From Monodelphis domestica (taxonomy: Eukaryota; Chordata; Mammalia; Didelphimorphia; Didelphidae), in assembly GCF_027887165.1 (NCBI RefSeq), contig NC_077230.1, positions 327,778,415 through 327,842,414 of the forward strand: a stretch of DNA of 64,000 bases. Reading direction: 5' to 3'. How positions within the stretch are numbered: position 1 is the stretch's first letter; the number at the start of each line of letters is the position of its first letter. This document shows positions 44,700 to 57,068 of this stretch, in pieces. The notes under the pieces were generated by a model, which did not search any database, was not told the origin of the DNA, and saw nothing but the letters and a program-made list of their open reading frames with translations. The translations under genes and the position numbers were made by a program.

Positions 44700-45835
44700 T
44701 TTCTTAACACTTAAAAATAATTTTATTATTTTCCTCAATTACATGAAAAATGACAATTTTTCATCTTTTTAAAAAAATTTGATCCAAATTCTTATCTTCC
44801 TTTCTTCCTTCTCCTCCTCACTCCCCAAGATAGCAAGCAATCAGGTTTTACATGTGTAATGGTGTAAAACATCTTTCCATACTAGTCATTTTGTGAAAGT
44901 GAACTCGAACAAACAAAAGAGAGGAAATAAAATGAAATATAGTATGCTTCAGTAAGCATTCAAACCCCATCAATTCTTTCTTTGGAGGTGGATGGTATGT
45001 TTTATTATGAGTCCTTGAGGATTTTCTTGGGTCACTGTATTGCTAAGAATAGCTAAGTCACTCATACACGTTCATCATGTAATATTGCTGGTACTGTGTA
45101 CTGTTCTGGTTCTGCTCAGTTTACTTTGTAACATTTCATGTAAGTATTTCTAGGTTTTTCTTAAATCATACATTCTTATAGCAAATAGTATTCTAGCATA
45201 ATCATATATCACAACTTGTTCAGTCATTCCTCAATTGATGGATATCCCTGTTTCCAATTCTTTGCCACCACAAAAAGAGCTGCTTTATTTTTGTAGAAGC
45301 AGGTTCTTTTCCCTTTTTTAATCTCTTTGGGATACAGACCTAGTAATGGTATAGCTAGATCAAAAGATATACACAGTTTTAAAGCCCTTTGGATATAGTT
45401 CCAAATTGATCACCAGAATGGTGGAATTCGTTCACAACTCCACCAGCAATGCAATAGTGTCTCAATTTTCCCACATTTCTCCAGCATTTTTTTCCTTTTT
45501 TTGTCCTATTAGCCAATCTGATAGGTTTGAAGTGGTATCTCAGATTTGTTTTAATTTGCATTTCTGTAATCAAGAGTGATTTAGAGCATTTTGTCATTAT
45601 ATGATTATATATAGCCTTGATTTTTTATTGGAAAACTGCCTATTAATATCTTTTGAATATTTATACATTGGGGAATGATTTGTATTTTTATATAAATTTG
45701 ACCCATTTCTCTATATATTTGAAAAAATATATCTATATATATTTGAAAAATAAGGCCTCTATAAGAATTTCTTGCTGTTAAAAAAACACTTTTTTTAAGT
45801 ATGTGCATTAGTTTTTCAAAAAAAATTTGTTGATC
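44700..45835 (-). mobile_element. Old L1: long 3' UTR and ORF2 C-terminus
   Basis: The minus strand encodes a decayed ORF2 C-terminus; a 72-codon piece at 45597-45379 reads TKCSKSLLITEMQIKTNLRY, matching the copy B region [17 protein letters not shown]. The 3' UTR (44.70-45.05 kb) differs from copy B, so this is an older subfamily. Confidence 0.8.
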
Positions 45836-45984
45836 TTTTTTGTTTTAGATCACCTATGTTTCCCAAAGTGTCTATGGCCTATTTCCTCTAGAAAGGAATC
45901 CCTTATAAAAAAGAAGAGGGGAAGAGCTTAGTAACATATTAGAAAACCACCAACATATTAGAAAAAGATCTGACAGTGCAGTGT

Positions 45985-46870
45985 TCCACACTCAGTCCTC
46001 TTCCTCTGTAAAACAATGTGGGTATGATGCCTTGTCATATATCTTCTTTGGCCAAGTTCCTTCATTAAACTTTCACAACATTCAGTTTCAATCGTCTTCT
46101 TGTTTTTTCTCCCCTACTTACATTGTCTTTGTTGATATTGTTTCCCTGGTTCTGTTTACTTTAGATTGCATCAGTCCATAAAAGTCTTTCCAAATTTCTT
46201 CCCATTGTGTTCATTGTTTCTTTCAGTTCCATGATATTGCATTACATGCTTTTGCTCAAAATGTTTTAAGTCATTCCTCCAATCAATGGATGTCTGTTTT
46301 ATTTCTAGTTTATTTCTACAAAAGAAAAAGTGTTGTTATAAGTACTTTGTTGTTTATTGGACCTTTCTTTTTCTCATTGACCTTTTTGGGTATGTGTTTA
46401 GCAATGGAATATATGGATTAAAGGAAATGGACATTTTAGTGACTTACTTTGAATAATTTCAAAAAAGTTGTACCAATTTTTGGCTTCACCAAAGGTATAT
46501 CAGTGTACCCATCTTTCATCTTTTATTGCCTTTGCTAATTTTTTGGATATTGGGTAAAACCAGAGAGTTGTTTTTATGTATATTTCTTTTGTTATTAGTG
46601 ATTTGGAACATTTTTTTCATTGGTTGCTAATAGTTTACAATCTTTTGAGAACTGTTTATTCACATTTTTTTAACCACTCATCCATTTGGGGAATGACTTT
46701 TAGTCATATATTTCTGCTAATTTCCCATGTTTTATATATCAGACCATTATCAGAGATATTTGATACAAAGATTGTTCCCCCTATTGATCTCTTCTCTTCT
46801 TGTTCTGACTGCATTAATTTTGTTGATGTAAACCCCTTTCAGTTTCAGTGCACTGGTTTGTTTGTATTAG
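45985..46870 (-). mobile_element. Older L1 subfamily, ORF2 C-terminus
   Basis: Plus-strand text follows the inverted L1 3' order (CTGGTTCTGTTTACTTTAGA, CAATCAATGGATGTCTGTTT, TTATTGGACCTTTC, CATCCATTTGGGGAATGACT, ATCAGACCATTATCAGAGAT) but is strongly diverged. A 117-codon plus-strand frame over it (46576-46929) is antisense and not a gene. Confidence 0.65.
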
Positions 46871-47099
46871 ATGACAGAAAAGATAACCAAGTGCCTGCTC
46901 TGCTTAGAGTAATTTATGTCAGAGACTGACATAAATATGGAGACTTCTGTTAACCTGAGTCCCATAACCCATGCTCAGCTAGCCCCTTAGATTGAGGGAA
47001 TGCTTCTAAGAGAGTATGCTCAGTAAAGCAACATCTATTATTCCTGGGCATGTCTTTTCAGAGAATCCTAGCATGTTTGAACTGTACAGAACTTTGGGG

Positions 47100-47240
47100 A
47101 TCATTTTCTTTAGCCCTTTCATTTCTCAGATAAGGAAACCAAGATTCTGAGAGTTAATTGAGTTGGCCCGTGGCCTTGATCCCACAGCCTGAACATGACA
47201 ATTCTATATATTCAATCCAAGTCTTCTGACTCTCAGTAAA
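47100..47240 (-). mobile_element. MIR (inverted)
   Basis: CAGATAAGGAAACCAAGATT, then CCAAGTCTTCTGACTCTCAG and a TATACTG end, as in inverted MIRs. Confidence 0.7.
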
Positions 47241-47254
47241 TTATACTGTCATTA

Positions 47255-48140
47255 ATAACTTAATCAACAAGCATTTATAAAGTGCTTACTATGTCCAAGC
47301 ACTATGCAAAGTGGAAGTAAAAAGAAAGGCAACCTGCCCTTTAACTATCTCACATTAGAATGGGGAAGATAAAATACAAACTATGGAAATGACCAATTAA
47401 TCAACATTTATTAAGTACTCACTATGTGCCAGGCATTATGCTGAGCACAGAGAATACAAAAAGAGACAAAAGACAGACCATCCCCTCAAGAAGTTTACAA
47501 TATAATGCAGGACTGGTTGCCCAAGTCCAATTTTTGGATACTATAAATGACAAGTGAGACTCACCCATCAACAATAAAATATGAAGCAAAGAGATGTGAG
47601 GAACCCAATATTTCTTTTCTACTATTGAACAATGCTACAGAAAAAACTTTTTCTTGACTCAAAGAACACCAATCAAATGAATCTAATTGGAGGCACTTTC
47701 AACCATCATTGGTGTTTACCAAAATTCGTTTGAAGATGAAACAAAAGGGGAAAAGATAAAATTTGGGCAACTTGATTTAAGAAAATTTGAAGAGGGGAAA
47801 AATATTTTTATCTGGGAGTTGCTCAGGTAATGTGTCATGGAAGAAGTGGAACCCACAAACAAGATTTATATAGGACAAATTGAAGGTAATCTGAGAGAGA
47901 AGTCATTAGAACTAATGATACCAGGAAAGGCTTCTTGTAAGAAAGGGGTCTTTGAACTAGGATGAGAAGAAAATCAGGGAACTTCACTAGGCACCAGTAA
48001 AGAGGGAGAGCATTCTAGGTATGGAAGACAGCCAGTGAAAATGCCCAGAGTCTGAAGATAGAGTATCTTCTTGTTCAAGGGGAAACAAAGAGGCCACTAT
48101 CACTCTATTGCAGAGTACATAGAGTGAGGGCATTGTGCAT
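47255..48140 (-). mobile_element. L2-type 3' ends (two tandem pieces) with an unidentified insert
   Basis: 47268-47395 and 47398-47505 each start with the complement of an L2 3' end (AAGTGCTTACTATGTCCAAG; AAGTACTCACTATGTGCCAG). 47925-48140 continues with the L2 blocks AGGCTTCTTGTAAGAAAGG and GAGAGCATTCTAGGTATGG. The ~400 bases between (about 47506-47924) match nothing I know. Confidence 0.6.
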
Positions 48141-48349
48141 TACGAATATTGCTGTGACCCTTTAAATTCGAGTCCCTGAGGCTAAACTCTTTGGATCTTT
48201 CCCTAGTTATAGCCCTGGCTGTTTGGTATTGTTCCTGCTACTTCTCTTTCCTTTGTATTGTAGCATCTCATTTCAGACTTAAAATCTGATTTGAACAGTA
48301 ATTTATGATTTTTTTCAAGTCTTAGAATTTAGATGTAGAAGGGAGCTTA

Positions 48350-48480
48350 AGATCAATCGAGTCTGGTTTTTCAGATGAAGAAACTAAAGCCAAGAAGAAT
48401 GTTCAAGTTATTTGCCCAAGGCTAAAGGCAGAGGCAGAACAAGAACCCAGAACTTGGTCTTTTCATGATATCATACTACT
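48350..48480 (-). mobile_element. MIR (inverted)
   Basis: TTTTCAGATGAAGAAACTAA, TTATTTGCCCAAGGCTAAAG and ACCCAGAACTTGGTCTTTTC in inverted MIR order. Confidence 0.7.
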
Positions 48481-48969
48481 CATTTCATTTTCACCCTTGC
48501 TACTCAAAACAGAAGTAGTTTCTTTACTTTGAAATTTCCATTAGGTGCCAACCCAGGGGAACCAAGTCCTCTCCTGAGCTGGGATAGATGTTAGTTACAG
48601 CTATGTTGCCAAGAGATAGATTTTTATCTCCAGAGAATTGAGTTGCCCAGTGTACATTGCTTGCAACACTGGAAAAGGGGCAGTAACCTAATTAACTTCA
48701 TTTAAACCAATTTGCCAATCTAAATGGTATCTTAAGAAATCTACAGAAACTCCTTAGGTATATAATAATATATACTACCACTCAAAATGCTTGCTGAATT
48801 ACAGTTAACTTACTTTTGGAGGTTTTGAAATATTCATACTGTTTAGTTTACCCCCTTTTCCTCCTCTCACTGCCAGGCATTTGTACATTTTACTACTCAT
48901 TGTCTCTTTAAAAAGAATGGGAGCAGAGAGAAGATAAAGGATAATCTCAATTTAGTCATGGTGTATCTC
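48481..48969. other. No assignable feature
   Basis: No repeat or ORF identified. Confidence 0.4.
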
Positions 48970-49140
48970 AACTGACAGTAGTTTGAAATCAGAAAACCTG
49001 GGTTCAAATTCCAATTCTGTTACTGTATGACATTAGGCAAGTCATTTCACCTGTCTCAGTCTCAGTTTCCTATCGTAAAATAAAGTAGTGGATTAAATTA
49101 TCTCAAAGTTCCCTCTAGTTCTATGTCTATGATACTCATG
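48970..49140 (+). mobile_element. CORE-SINE variant with CR1/L3-like end
   Basis: GGGTTCAAATTCCAATTCTG as B box, GGCAAGTCATTTCACCTGTC, AGTCTCAGTTTCCT, then an AAGTTCCCTCTAGTTC...TCTATGAT ending that recalls the CR1/L3 terminus. Confidence 0.7.
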
Positions 49141-50182
49141 CATTTTAACAGGCTCTGTTAATGGATTTCAGTGTAGAGGGGGTAGTTGTATCAATTACTT
49201 AGAAAAAATCGGCAAGTAACAAATATTTTTCTTCAAAGCTAAAATTGTTTTGCACAAAATTCTACTCAACATTGGACTTTCTCTTTTGCTCTGTCACATC
49301 TGGCTACACTTTGGGACTTTCCTGATTTTATCATGCCCCAGGAAGCTCATTTTTGGGAAAACCACTTCATTCTGCAAGATCCCATTAGCCTTGCTTGGTA
49401 TTACACCTCATCACAACATCAGCCCCTCTGGAAGGTCATGCCATGAACTCCATAAGCTCCATTTAAGGAAGAGGATTAGCACAGAACATCTCATATCCCA
49501 CCTGGCTGCAATACTTTGAGACTTCTATGCATTTTCCACTACATTTTTCTTTCCTCCTCCCCCAAACTACTTTTCATTTTCTTTTTTTGGGGGGGTGGGG
49601 GAGTCTTAATCATTGAATATTTATTGAATAATGTCTATTTGCTATATACATCTGATAAACCAAGAAGGATGACAGCTCAATATAGCTGGCAGAAGGGGCA
49701 GAGGTACCAAAGAAGGACGGCACTTAGGCTGGGGTAAGGAGACTGAATTGTGATTTTCTGTCTCCTAAGCAGGGATGTTACCATGCTCTGCCTAGGTAAG
49801 AGTAAGCCTTGATCACAGGACACAGAAGAGAAAGCAGAGGTCTTCTATTAGAAGAAACAGAAAGAGAATTGAGAAAAGGGAATATAGAGCATGCATGCCC
49901 AAATAGGAAAAAAAAAGTGGGAGGCTAGGTGGGAGGAGTATTCAGAGTTGGGCAAATGACTGAAGCCAGAATTAAACTGTGTGAACACAAGGATGCTGCA
50001 ATGAAATCAAGTAGCAAAGTGGAAGAATGAGGTGATCTAGAATAATTCAGAGGTTCTGTGGTTCTATTGCTTTTGTTTCAGAGGAGAGAGATTCCACATT
50101 AGAAGTCTTCCATGCGGATGAAATCACCCACTGTGAACAACAACAAAAATCTCAGTGGTAACCTTAGGGAACTTATTATAAG
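49141..50182. other. No assignable feature
   Basis: 1 kb with an 89-codon frame (49250-49519) lacking motifs and a short G-run near 49589. No repeat identified. Confidence 0.4.
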
Positions 50183-50195
50183 AAGTATAGGCTGA
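50183..50195. repeat. Target-site duplication of the L1 at 50196 (left)
   Basis: AAGTATAGGCTGA, matching AAGCATAGGCTGA at 50865-50877 with one mismatch. Confidence 0.8.
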
Positions 50196-50864
50196 TAAAA
50201 CTATCAATGCCACTACTGGGTCTATATCTCAAAGTGATCAGAGATAAGGGGGAAAAGACTTTCCTGTTTCAACATATTTTTGGTCACTCTTTTTGTAGTA
50301 ACAAAGAACTGGAAACTGGGATTTTGTACATTACTTGGAGACTAAATGAATAGTTGTGGTATCTGGTTGTAATGAAATACTATTGTGCCACAAGAAATGA
50401 CAAACAGGATGAATTCAGAAAAACCTGGAAAGACTAATATGAACTGATGCAAAGTGAAGTGAGAGGAATCAGGAGAACAATGAATACAGTAACAGAAATA
50501 TTATATGATGATCAACAGTGAAGGAGTAAACCATTATCCAAGATAACTACAAGGGATTCATGATGAAAATGCTATCCATAGCCAAAGAAGGAACTGTTAG
50601 AGCCTGAATGCAGATCAAAGCATGCCATCTTCCACTGTTTTTCCTTGATAAGATCCTTATTATATGTATGATATGTATATTCTATCACAACATGAACGAT
50701 ATGGAAATATGTATTACATGAAAGTACTGGTATAACATGTCAGGCAATTTACTGCCTTTGGGAGAGGGGGTGAGGAAGGAAGAAAATCTGAATTCTAACA
50801 TGTCAAATAACAATTGTCAAAAATTGTTTTTACATGGAACTGAAAATTAATTCATTTCTTTTTT
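50196..50864 (+). mobile_element. 5'-truncated older L1
   Basis: Plus-strand ORF2 C-terminus and 3' UTR: CTACTGGGTCTATATCTCAA, AATACTATTGTGCCACAAGA, TTCAGAAAAACCTGGAAAGA, ATTATATGATGATCAACAGT, ending TTTTTACATGGAACTGAAAA. Bounded by a 13-base duplication. Confidence 0.88.
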
Positions 50865-51114
50865 AAGCATAGGCTGAAAATATTTTTTAAAAACTCAAAA
50901 AAAAAAAGATTAAATAAAGGAACAGATGAAATGTCAGTGTCAGGATACTCTTTTGGAAGGTAGGATATGTGAGGCATTTGTCCTGGCCTTTTGAGGACAC
51001 AACATGTCCCTTGATGACATTCACTGTCTGATAGAATATGTGGCTGAATGGACACAGTATAATCCCATGTGGCACATTACTTGGGGACTGCCACTTTTCT
51101 AGTTCTTTTTGTGT

Positions 51115-51240
51115 GTTGTATTCCTCTATTAGATTTTAAACTCCTTGAAAGAACTGACTTTCTTTTTTCATAGTCGTATCACCAGCACTTAGTGCATTGT
51201 CTAGCACATAGTAGGCACGTAATAGCAGTATTGATTGGCT
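51115..51240 (+). mobile_element. L2-type 3' end
   Basis: TTAGATTTTAAACTCCTTGA, then CACATAGTAGGCACGTAATA and TTGATTGG. Confidence 0.7.
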
Positions 51241-51429
51241 CTTGTTTATAACTAAGGCTAATTCTCTTAGCTCAGATTTACAGATCTTTCATGGCAAGAA
51301 GGAAGGTCAATAAAACCATAAGTCCTTCAAGTACTTGAGTGCTTTATGATCCTAGGAAGGCAGATTAACCCCAGATTGTTTGGTGTGGGAAGTAATATTC
51401 CTTATGCACTGTGTATACGCTGGTAAAAG

Positions 51430-51525
51430 CACTAGGATTGTTGTGAGGATCAAATGAGATAATAATTGTAAAGTGCTTATCATACTACCTGACACATAGT
51501 AAGTAAGTAAGTAAGTAAACCTTAA
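51430..51525 (+). mobile_element. CORE-SINE 3' end with (GTAA)n tail
   Basis: GTTGTGAGGATCAAATGAGA, TGTAAAGTGCTTATCA, then about five AAGT/GTAA units at 51498-51518. Confidence 0.75.
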
Positions 51526-52006
51526 AGAGAAATGCCAAGCTCCTCAGATAAAAATAATGACAAAACCCCCAATAACAACAATAGCATTTACACAGCACTT
51601 TTAAGGTTTTGTGTTTGTAACCTGAGTTTCTCTGTCACCATTATGACACCAACTCATTATGGTGGGGTTCTTTTTTTGTTTGCCCATACTTCCTGACTTT
51701 GGACTTGATGTTAGAGCCGAGTTCTTTTTCACTTCTGGAGGAAAGATCTGGGTTATCCTGTTACTGCTTTCTTGGGGGGCAGGAATTATTATGTTGTTCC
51801 AGGATTTCAGGAATATACTGGAGATCTGCAAGCTTTTTAGGCTCTGACTCTAATAGCCAAATGGAAAGTTCTGCTATTTCAGAGTGGCAGAATTGTAGGC
51901 TCCCCTTTGGTCTGAGATTTCTGCCAAAGTTATTCCTCTGCAGACTGGGCTGAATCCTGGAAATGAGACTTCTTTGTACTTGGAATCTGATCCATACTAC
52001 TATTAT
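51526..52006. other. No assignable feature (upstream of hairpin)
   Basis: Antiparallel frames of 62-84 codons at 51601-51953 have no motif. The stretch may be an LTR or unique sequence; no signals settled it. Confidence 0.35.
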
Positions 52007-52059
52007 CTGAGAAAAAGTGTTCCACTCTTGAACTGAAAGAGCAGAACACTTTTTCTCAG
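52007..52059. ncRNA. Perfect-stem hairpin, miRNA-precursor-like (candidate)
   Basis: CTGAGAAAAAGTGTTC (52007-52022) is the exact reverse complement of 52044-52059. Inside lie a symmetric CA/CA internal loop, a further five pairs (CTCTT with AAGAG) and a seven-base loop. The fold is 53 bases with 21 pairs, near the size of a small pre-miRNA. Stem bases outside 52007-52059 do not pair. No family is recognised. It could equally be a small palindromic transposon remnant. Confidence 0.4.
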
Positions 52060-52780
52060 CACACTATCAAGGATGGGTATGAGTGAAAATAGTTTATACC
52101 TAATAAGTGGCTGGTTATTGAGTTCTTCAAGTTTATCCAATACTAAAAGAAAACTTATGGATAGAATGTGAAAATTCTAAATTATTTGTAATTGCCTAGT
52201 TTTTCAATTGTATTTTAGCTTCTGGCTTTTGATATGTATGTTTTATGTTATGGTTTCTAAGTTATGTGAATTCTCAAATAAAAGGAAATGTTTAATATAT
52301 TTCGAATTATATAAATGATTCACCAATTCTATTTCAATTCCCAAGTGAGTTTGGATTATTCTATAGATAGGCTTTATTACCTTGATGCTGTATACTCTTA
52401 GTCATTTGATCTGAAGCCCTCATCATTTATTACTTGTCCTAATAACAGTGATAAACAGAGTTATAATGTGACTGAATGAAAACCCTTTCTTTTGTGCAGT
52501 TTAATTTATTTTCCTTCTGAATGTGTTTTTTGCTCTTCTGTTTGGGAAAACTGTTATCCAGTAGCCATAGAGTCTATTCTGTTAGTGGATAACCTTCCAA
52601 AAATCTTTGTGACGTGGGGTAATTTTTCTATGTCCCAAACTCTATCTCTTTAAAATATGGATATTTGTTACTTAATTATTTTCCAAGTGTTTGGGGGTTT
52701 TGTTGTTATTGTTTTGTTTTGTTTTTTAATATTGATATTTGGAAACTGCCATGACTTCCTTGGAGAGGATTAGTAGTCTT
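52060..52780. other. No assignable feature
   Basis: AT-rich sequence with no named repeat or gene. Confidence 0.4.
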
Positions 52781-52794
52781 AAAAGTTACATTAA

Positions 52795-52988
52795 AGGGGC
52801 AGCTAGTTGGTTTAGTGGATTGAGAGTCAGGTCTAGAGATGAGGTCGTGGATTAAAATCTGGTCTTAGACACTTCCTAATTGTATGACCCTGGCCAAGTC
52901 ACTTAACTCCCATTGCCTAGTCCTTACTGCTCTTCTGCCTTGTAACCAATACACACTATTGATTCAAAGATGAAAGGTAAGGGTCTTA
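52795..52988 (+). mobile_element. tRNA-derived SINE with target duplication
   Basis: Head AGGGGCAGCTAGTTGG, then GACACTTCCTAATTGTATGA, CCCATTGCCTAGTCCTTACT, GTAACCAATACACACTATTG and a short A-rich end. The flanks AAAAGTTACATTAA (52781-52794) and AAAAGTCACATTAA (52989-53002) differ at one base. Confidence 0.9.
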
Positions 52989-53002
52989 AAAAGTCACATT
53001 AA

Positions 53003-54489
53003 TATGAACAAGAACAAAAATCTTAATTGAGAGTATTTTATATTTGCTATCTAGATATGCATCATGCTTATCAAGAAAGTGTAAATATCGATAGTAGAAA
53101 TCAAAATAGCAGTGTTTTAAAAAATCTAATGAGTAAATGATATTGCTAAGTATACCTACTCTTTATTTGAATATTAACTGTCATTTTTGAGATAAAAATA
53201 AAGGATTAAGAATTAAAAAAAAAAGAAAATAGTTTGTCCCTGATTCATTGGTTTGAATGGCTTTGGAGGAGTAATTTTGCCCATCAAGAGAGTGGTAAAG
53301 ATAAAAAGGAAGCAATTAACAAAGAAGTGGCTTTTTGTGGGGCTGATTGTTTTTGAAGGGACCAAGGATATCAAGCCCTGTAGTCTAAAGTTGTGAGTTA
53401 TCCTGGACACATGGGTTGCCCCTTTCCAATTTCTCCCTGCTAGGATTCTCTCTCACTCTCCTCCATAGACACATTGACAGGAGGGGAATCAGGTGAACCA
53501 TAGATTATGATGATTTAACTTCTTGCTTTTGACTTCTATTAAATATCTATGGCATTTAATTATTCCTACTTTTGTCTTCCACTAAATAAATGTTATAATT
53601 ATTCCTCCTTTTTTGCCTTATTTTTAAGTAAATGTTTCATGTTTAAAAATCAGTGGTTTCATGCTGATTGATTTGCTATGCAGGGTGTTGACCCTAAGAA
53701 ATTTCAACCCATTTATCTTCCTGCGCATCTGACCCCACCAGATTAGAGTCAAATGGAGTGAGAGAAAGATACTAGAAATTAAGGAAGAAGCAAAGGCTAT
53801 TTTAATGTATTCTTCACAGCAGAATGATCATGCCCATTAGATACAGAAATTAGCCAGCTTTTATTATTATGTTTGAATGATAAGGAAGGAAAAAAGAAAA
53901 ATAGATTATGACTCTAGGAACAGGGTGTAACAGCAAACTCTTGAGTGACTTTTGGAGTCTCCAAGAGATAGGATGATAATCTGGAAATCTCTGGAGCCCT
54001 TCCTGGGGAGACAATGATCTTATTATCAGGAAAGGTTCCTAGGATTATTCTCAGTTCAAGCCCTGTTGGGGCAGTTAGAGCAGCCTTCAGATGGTAGGTC
54101 CCCATTTCTCAAGCTTAGTTTATATTCGCAAAGGATTATTGTTATATATCAGAAACCCCTGGAAAATAGGGACTTGAGCAAATCCAACCAATCATTATAG
54201 TCAGCATTCCTTGCACTTTCTCAAGGGCAAGCACACCAATGGTGGCTCAGAAGCAATAATGTTGAGTTGACCATATCCCACCAGGTTTACCCCTAATACT
54301 CCAAGAGAGCAGTAGGTAGAGGCAGTGTGATGTACCCCATTCTAGGACCCCTCAGATATGACAGAAATTATATAGTTTAGAAGAATAATTCAATCCATAA
54401 GGGTGAGTATAGGAGCTATACTGAACCACCACCAATATGCTTTCCTCATATATACAATTGGTCTGACCTTGAATCATGGTCAGAAAACT
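53003..54489. other. No assignable feature
   Basis: 1.5 kb, AT-rich in the left half. Short frames without motifs; no named repeat. Confidence 0.4.
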
Positions 54490-54625
54490 TGATTTTGAAT
54501 TCCTAACACTCGTACCTGTGTGGCCTCCCGTGTTAACTTCTGGAAACTTCAGTTTCCTCATCTGTAAAGTGAAAGGATTAGATGAGATGACCTCTGAAAT
54601 CTCAACTCTAAATTGGTGATCCCAC
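54490..54625 (+). mobile_element. CORE-SINE fragment with CR1/L3-like end
   Basis: TTCAGTTTCCTCATCTGTAA, AGATGAGATGACCTCTGAAA, then TCTCAACTCTAAATTGGTGA. Confidence 0.65.
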
Positions 54626-54689
54626 ATCTCACACTTCTCACGTCTATATTTCTAAGTGCTAAGTCCATGGAAGTTCAATAAAACACTTG

Positions 54690-54840
54690 CTTTGTTTTTA
54701 GGGTGGCAAGGTAGAGCTTTAACAAGCCTATAAAAGGAGACTCTGTTGGGTCAGTTAGAATTGGAACAATCTGAATAAAGCTCTCTGTTACAAACAGCAC
54801 TATTGAGAGTCTACTCCAGGAGTGTTAAGCAATTCTGCTC
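54690..54840 (+). repeat. Candidate LTR promoter/poly(A) region
   Basis: CCTATAAAAGGAGACTCTG at about 54728 is a clear TATA box, and GAATAAAGCTCTCTG at about 54774 an AATAAA signal some 45 bases downstream. This compact TATA-to-poly(A) layout is typical of a short-R retroviral LTR. It shares AAAAGGAGACTC with 36630. Ends not found. Confidence 0.4.
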
Positions 54841-55429
54841 TACGTTTCTGAGCTAATGATTGATTACTTCTGTTTCAAAGGTTGTGCCTTCCTGCTTCAA
54901 GCAATGATCAGGGTGTTCCAGTCTTTGTTTTCTGTGATAGCTACTTGTCTAGGAACACGACAAGAGCTGCTATCCATGTAGGCATTGTCCTCCCCCAACA
55001 TCTTTACTGATCTTTTTGAGGGTCATACAAGAAACTAGAACTTTTCTCTTCAGTGCTACATACTGGCCTGTGCTGAAAACTGCCCATCTCTTAGCATGTA
55101 TTCACACACTACTGAGAACAATGTGCAGCAGTGGAAGGTATACAGATAAAACCTAGTTATTGTGGGTTGCTGAAAAGGAAAAATGGTTGGTTAGGTTTAT
55201 ACTTATCCTAATTGTAGCCTATTTTAAATGAAATAGTTAGTAATTTGATGATGGTTAATTAAATAGTATAACCCCTACCCTAAATCATGCTTGAGCAATC
55301 TACTTGACACTAGTAAATATATCACTTAATGGCCTTGAACAGATATTGCAGTTCAAGAAACATGTGATTCTATGACTGCTATTTTTTGCACAGAAAAATG
55401 TATGTAGGCCAATCTTCCTGCCTCAAGGT
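54841..55429. other. No assignable feature
   Basis: No named repeat or supported ORF. Confidence 0.4.
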
Positions 55430-55477
55430 GCTCCTCACTCTAGCCCATCCTTCATTCAGCTATCAAAAATGATCTTC
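55430..55477 (+). mobile_element. L2-type LINE, left part (interrupted)
   Basis: CAAGGTGCTCCTCACTCTAG and following bases match the L2 stretch resumed at 57069, after the L1 plus GAAA insertion. Confidence 0.6.
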
Positions 55478-55495
55478 TTAAAATGTAGGTTTGAC
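55478..55495. repeat. Target-site duplication of the L1 at 55496 (left)
   Basis: TTAAAATGTAGGTTTGAC, identical over 18 bases to 57051-57068, on the far side of the GAAA array. Confidence 0.95.
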
Positions 55496-56195
55496 ATTTG
55501 GATCACTAATACACTGCTGGTGGAGTTGTGAATTGATCTAACCATTCTGGAAGGGAATTTAGAATTATATGCAAAAGAGTTTAAAAGAATGCATGCCCTT
55601 TGAACCAGCAAAGCCACTCACTACTAGGTTTGTACCCCAAAGATAATAAAAAGGGTTGTACAAAAATATTCATAGCCATATACTTTGTGATAGCAAAAAA
55701 ATTAGAAAATGTGGTGGTATCCATTGTTTGGGGAATGACTGAATAAATTGTGGTATCTGATGGTGATGGAATACTATTGTGCTGTAAGGAATGATTATCT
55801 GGAGGATTTCTATATGAACTGGAAGAACCTCCATGAACTGATGCAGAGTGAAATGAGCAGAACCAAGAGAACACTAATGTGAAACATTGGGGAATGATCG
55901 AATGTAATGGACTTTGCTACTAGTAGCAATGCAATGATCAGGACAGTCCTGAGAGACTTATGAGGAAGCATGCTATCCACATCGAGAGAAAGAGTTGTGG
56001 GAGTAGAAATGCAGAAGAAAAGCATATATTTATCCCTTGTTTATATAGGTAAGTGATTTGGGGTTTTGGTTTAATGAATAATATGGAAATATCAAATAAT
56101 AACATTTGTATAACCCAGTGGGATTTCTTATTGGTTCTCGGAGGGGGAAAACAAGAGGGGAAGGAAAGAATGAATCATGGAAACATGGAAAAATG
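55496..56195 (+). mobile_element. 5'-truncated L1 with hyper-expanded tail
   Basis: Plus-strand L1 ORF2 C-terminus and 3' UTR: ACACTGCTGGTGGAGTTGTG, GTTTGTACCCCAAAGATAAT, GGGAATGACTGAATAAATTG, GATGCAGAGTGAAATGAGCA. The 3' UTR runs directly into the GAAA array, and the whole unit is enclosed by the 18-base target duplication. Confidence 0.9.
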
Positions 56196-57046
<851 letters not shown>

Positions 57047-57068
57047 AATTTTAAAATGTAGGTTTGAC

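Noticed and set aside
55496-56195. Host exon suggested by readable coding text (GGVVNELIQ-like)
   Set aside because: The readable text is the L1 ORF2 C-terminus and the segment is bounded by a target duplication.
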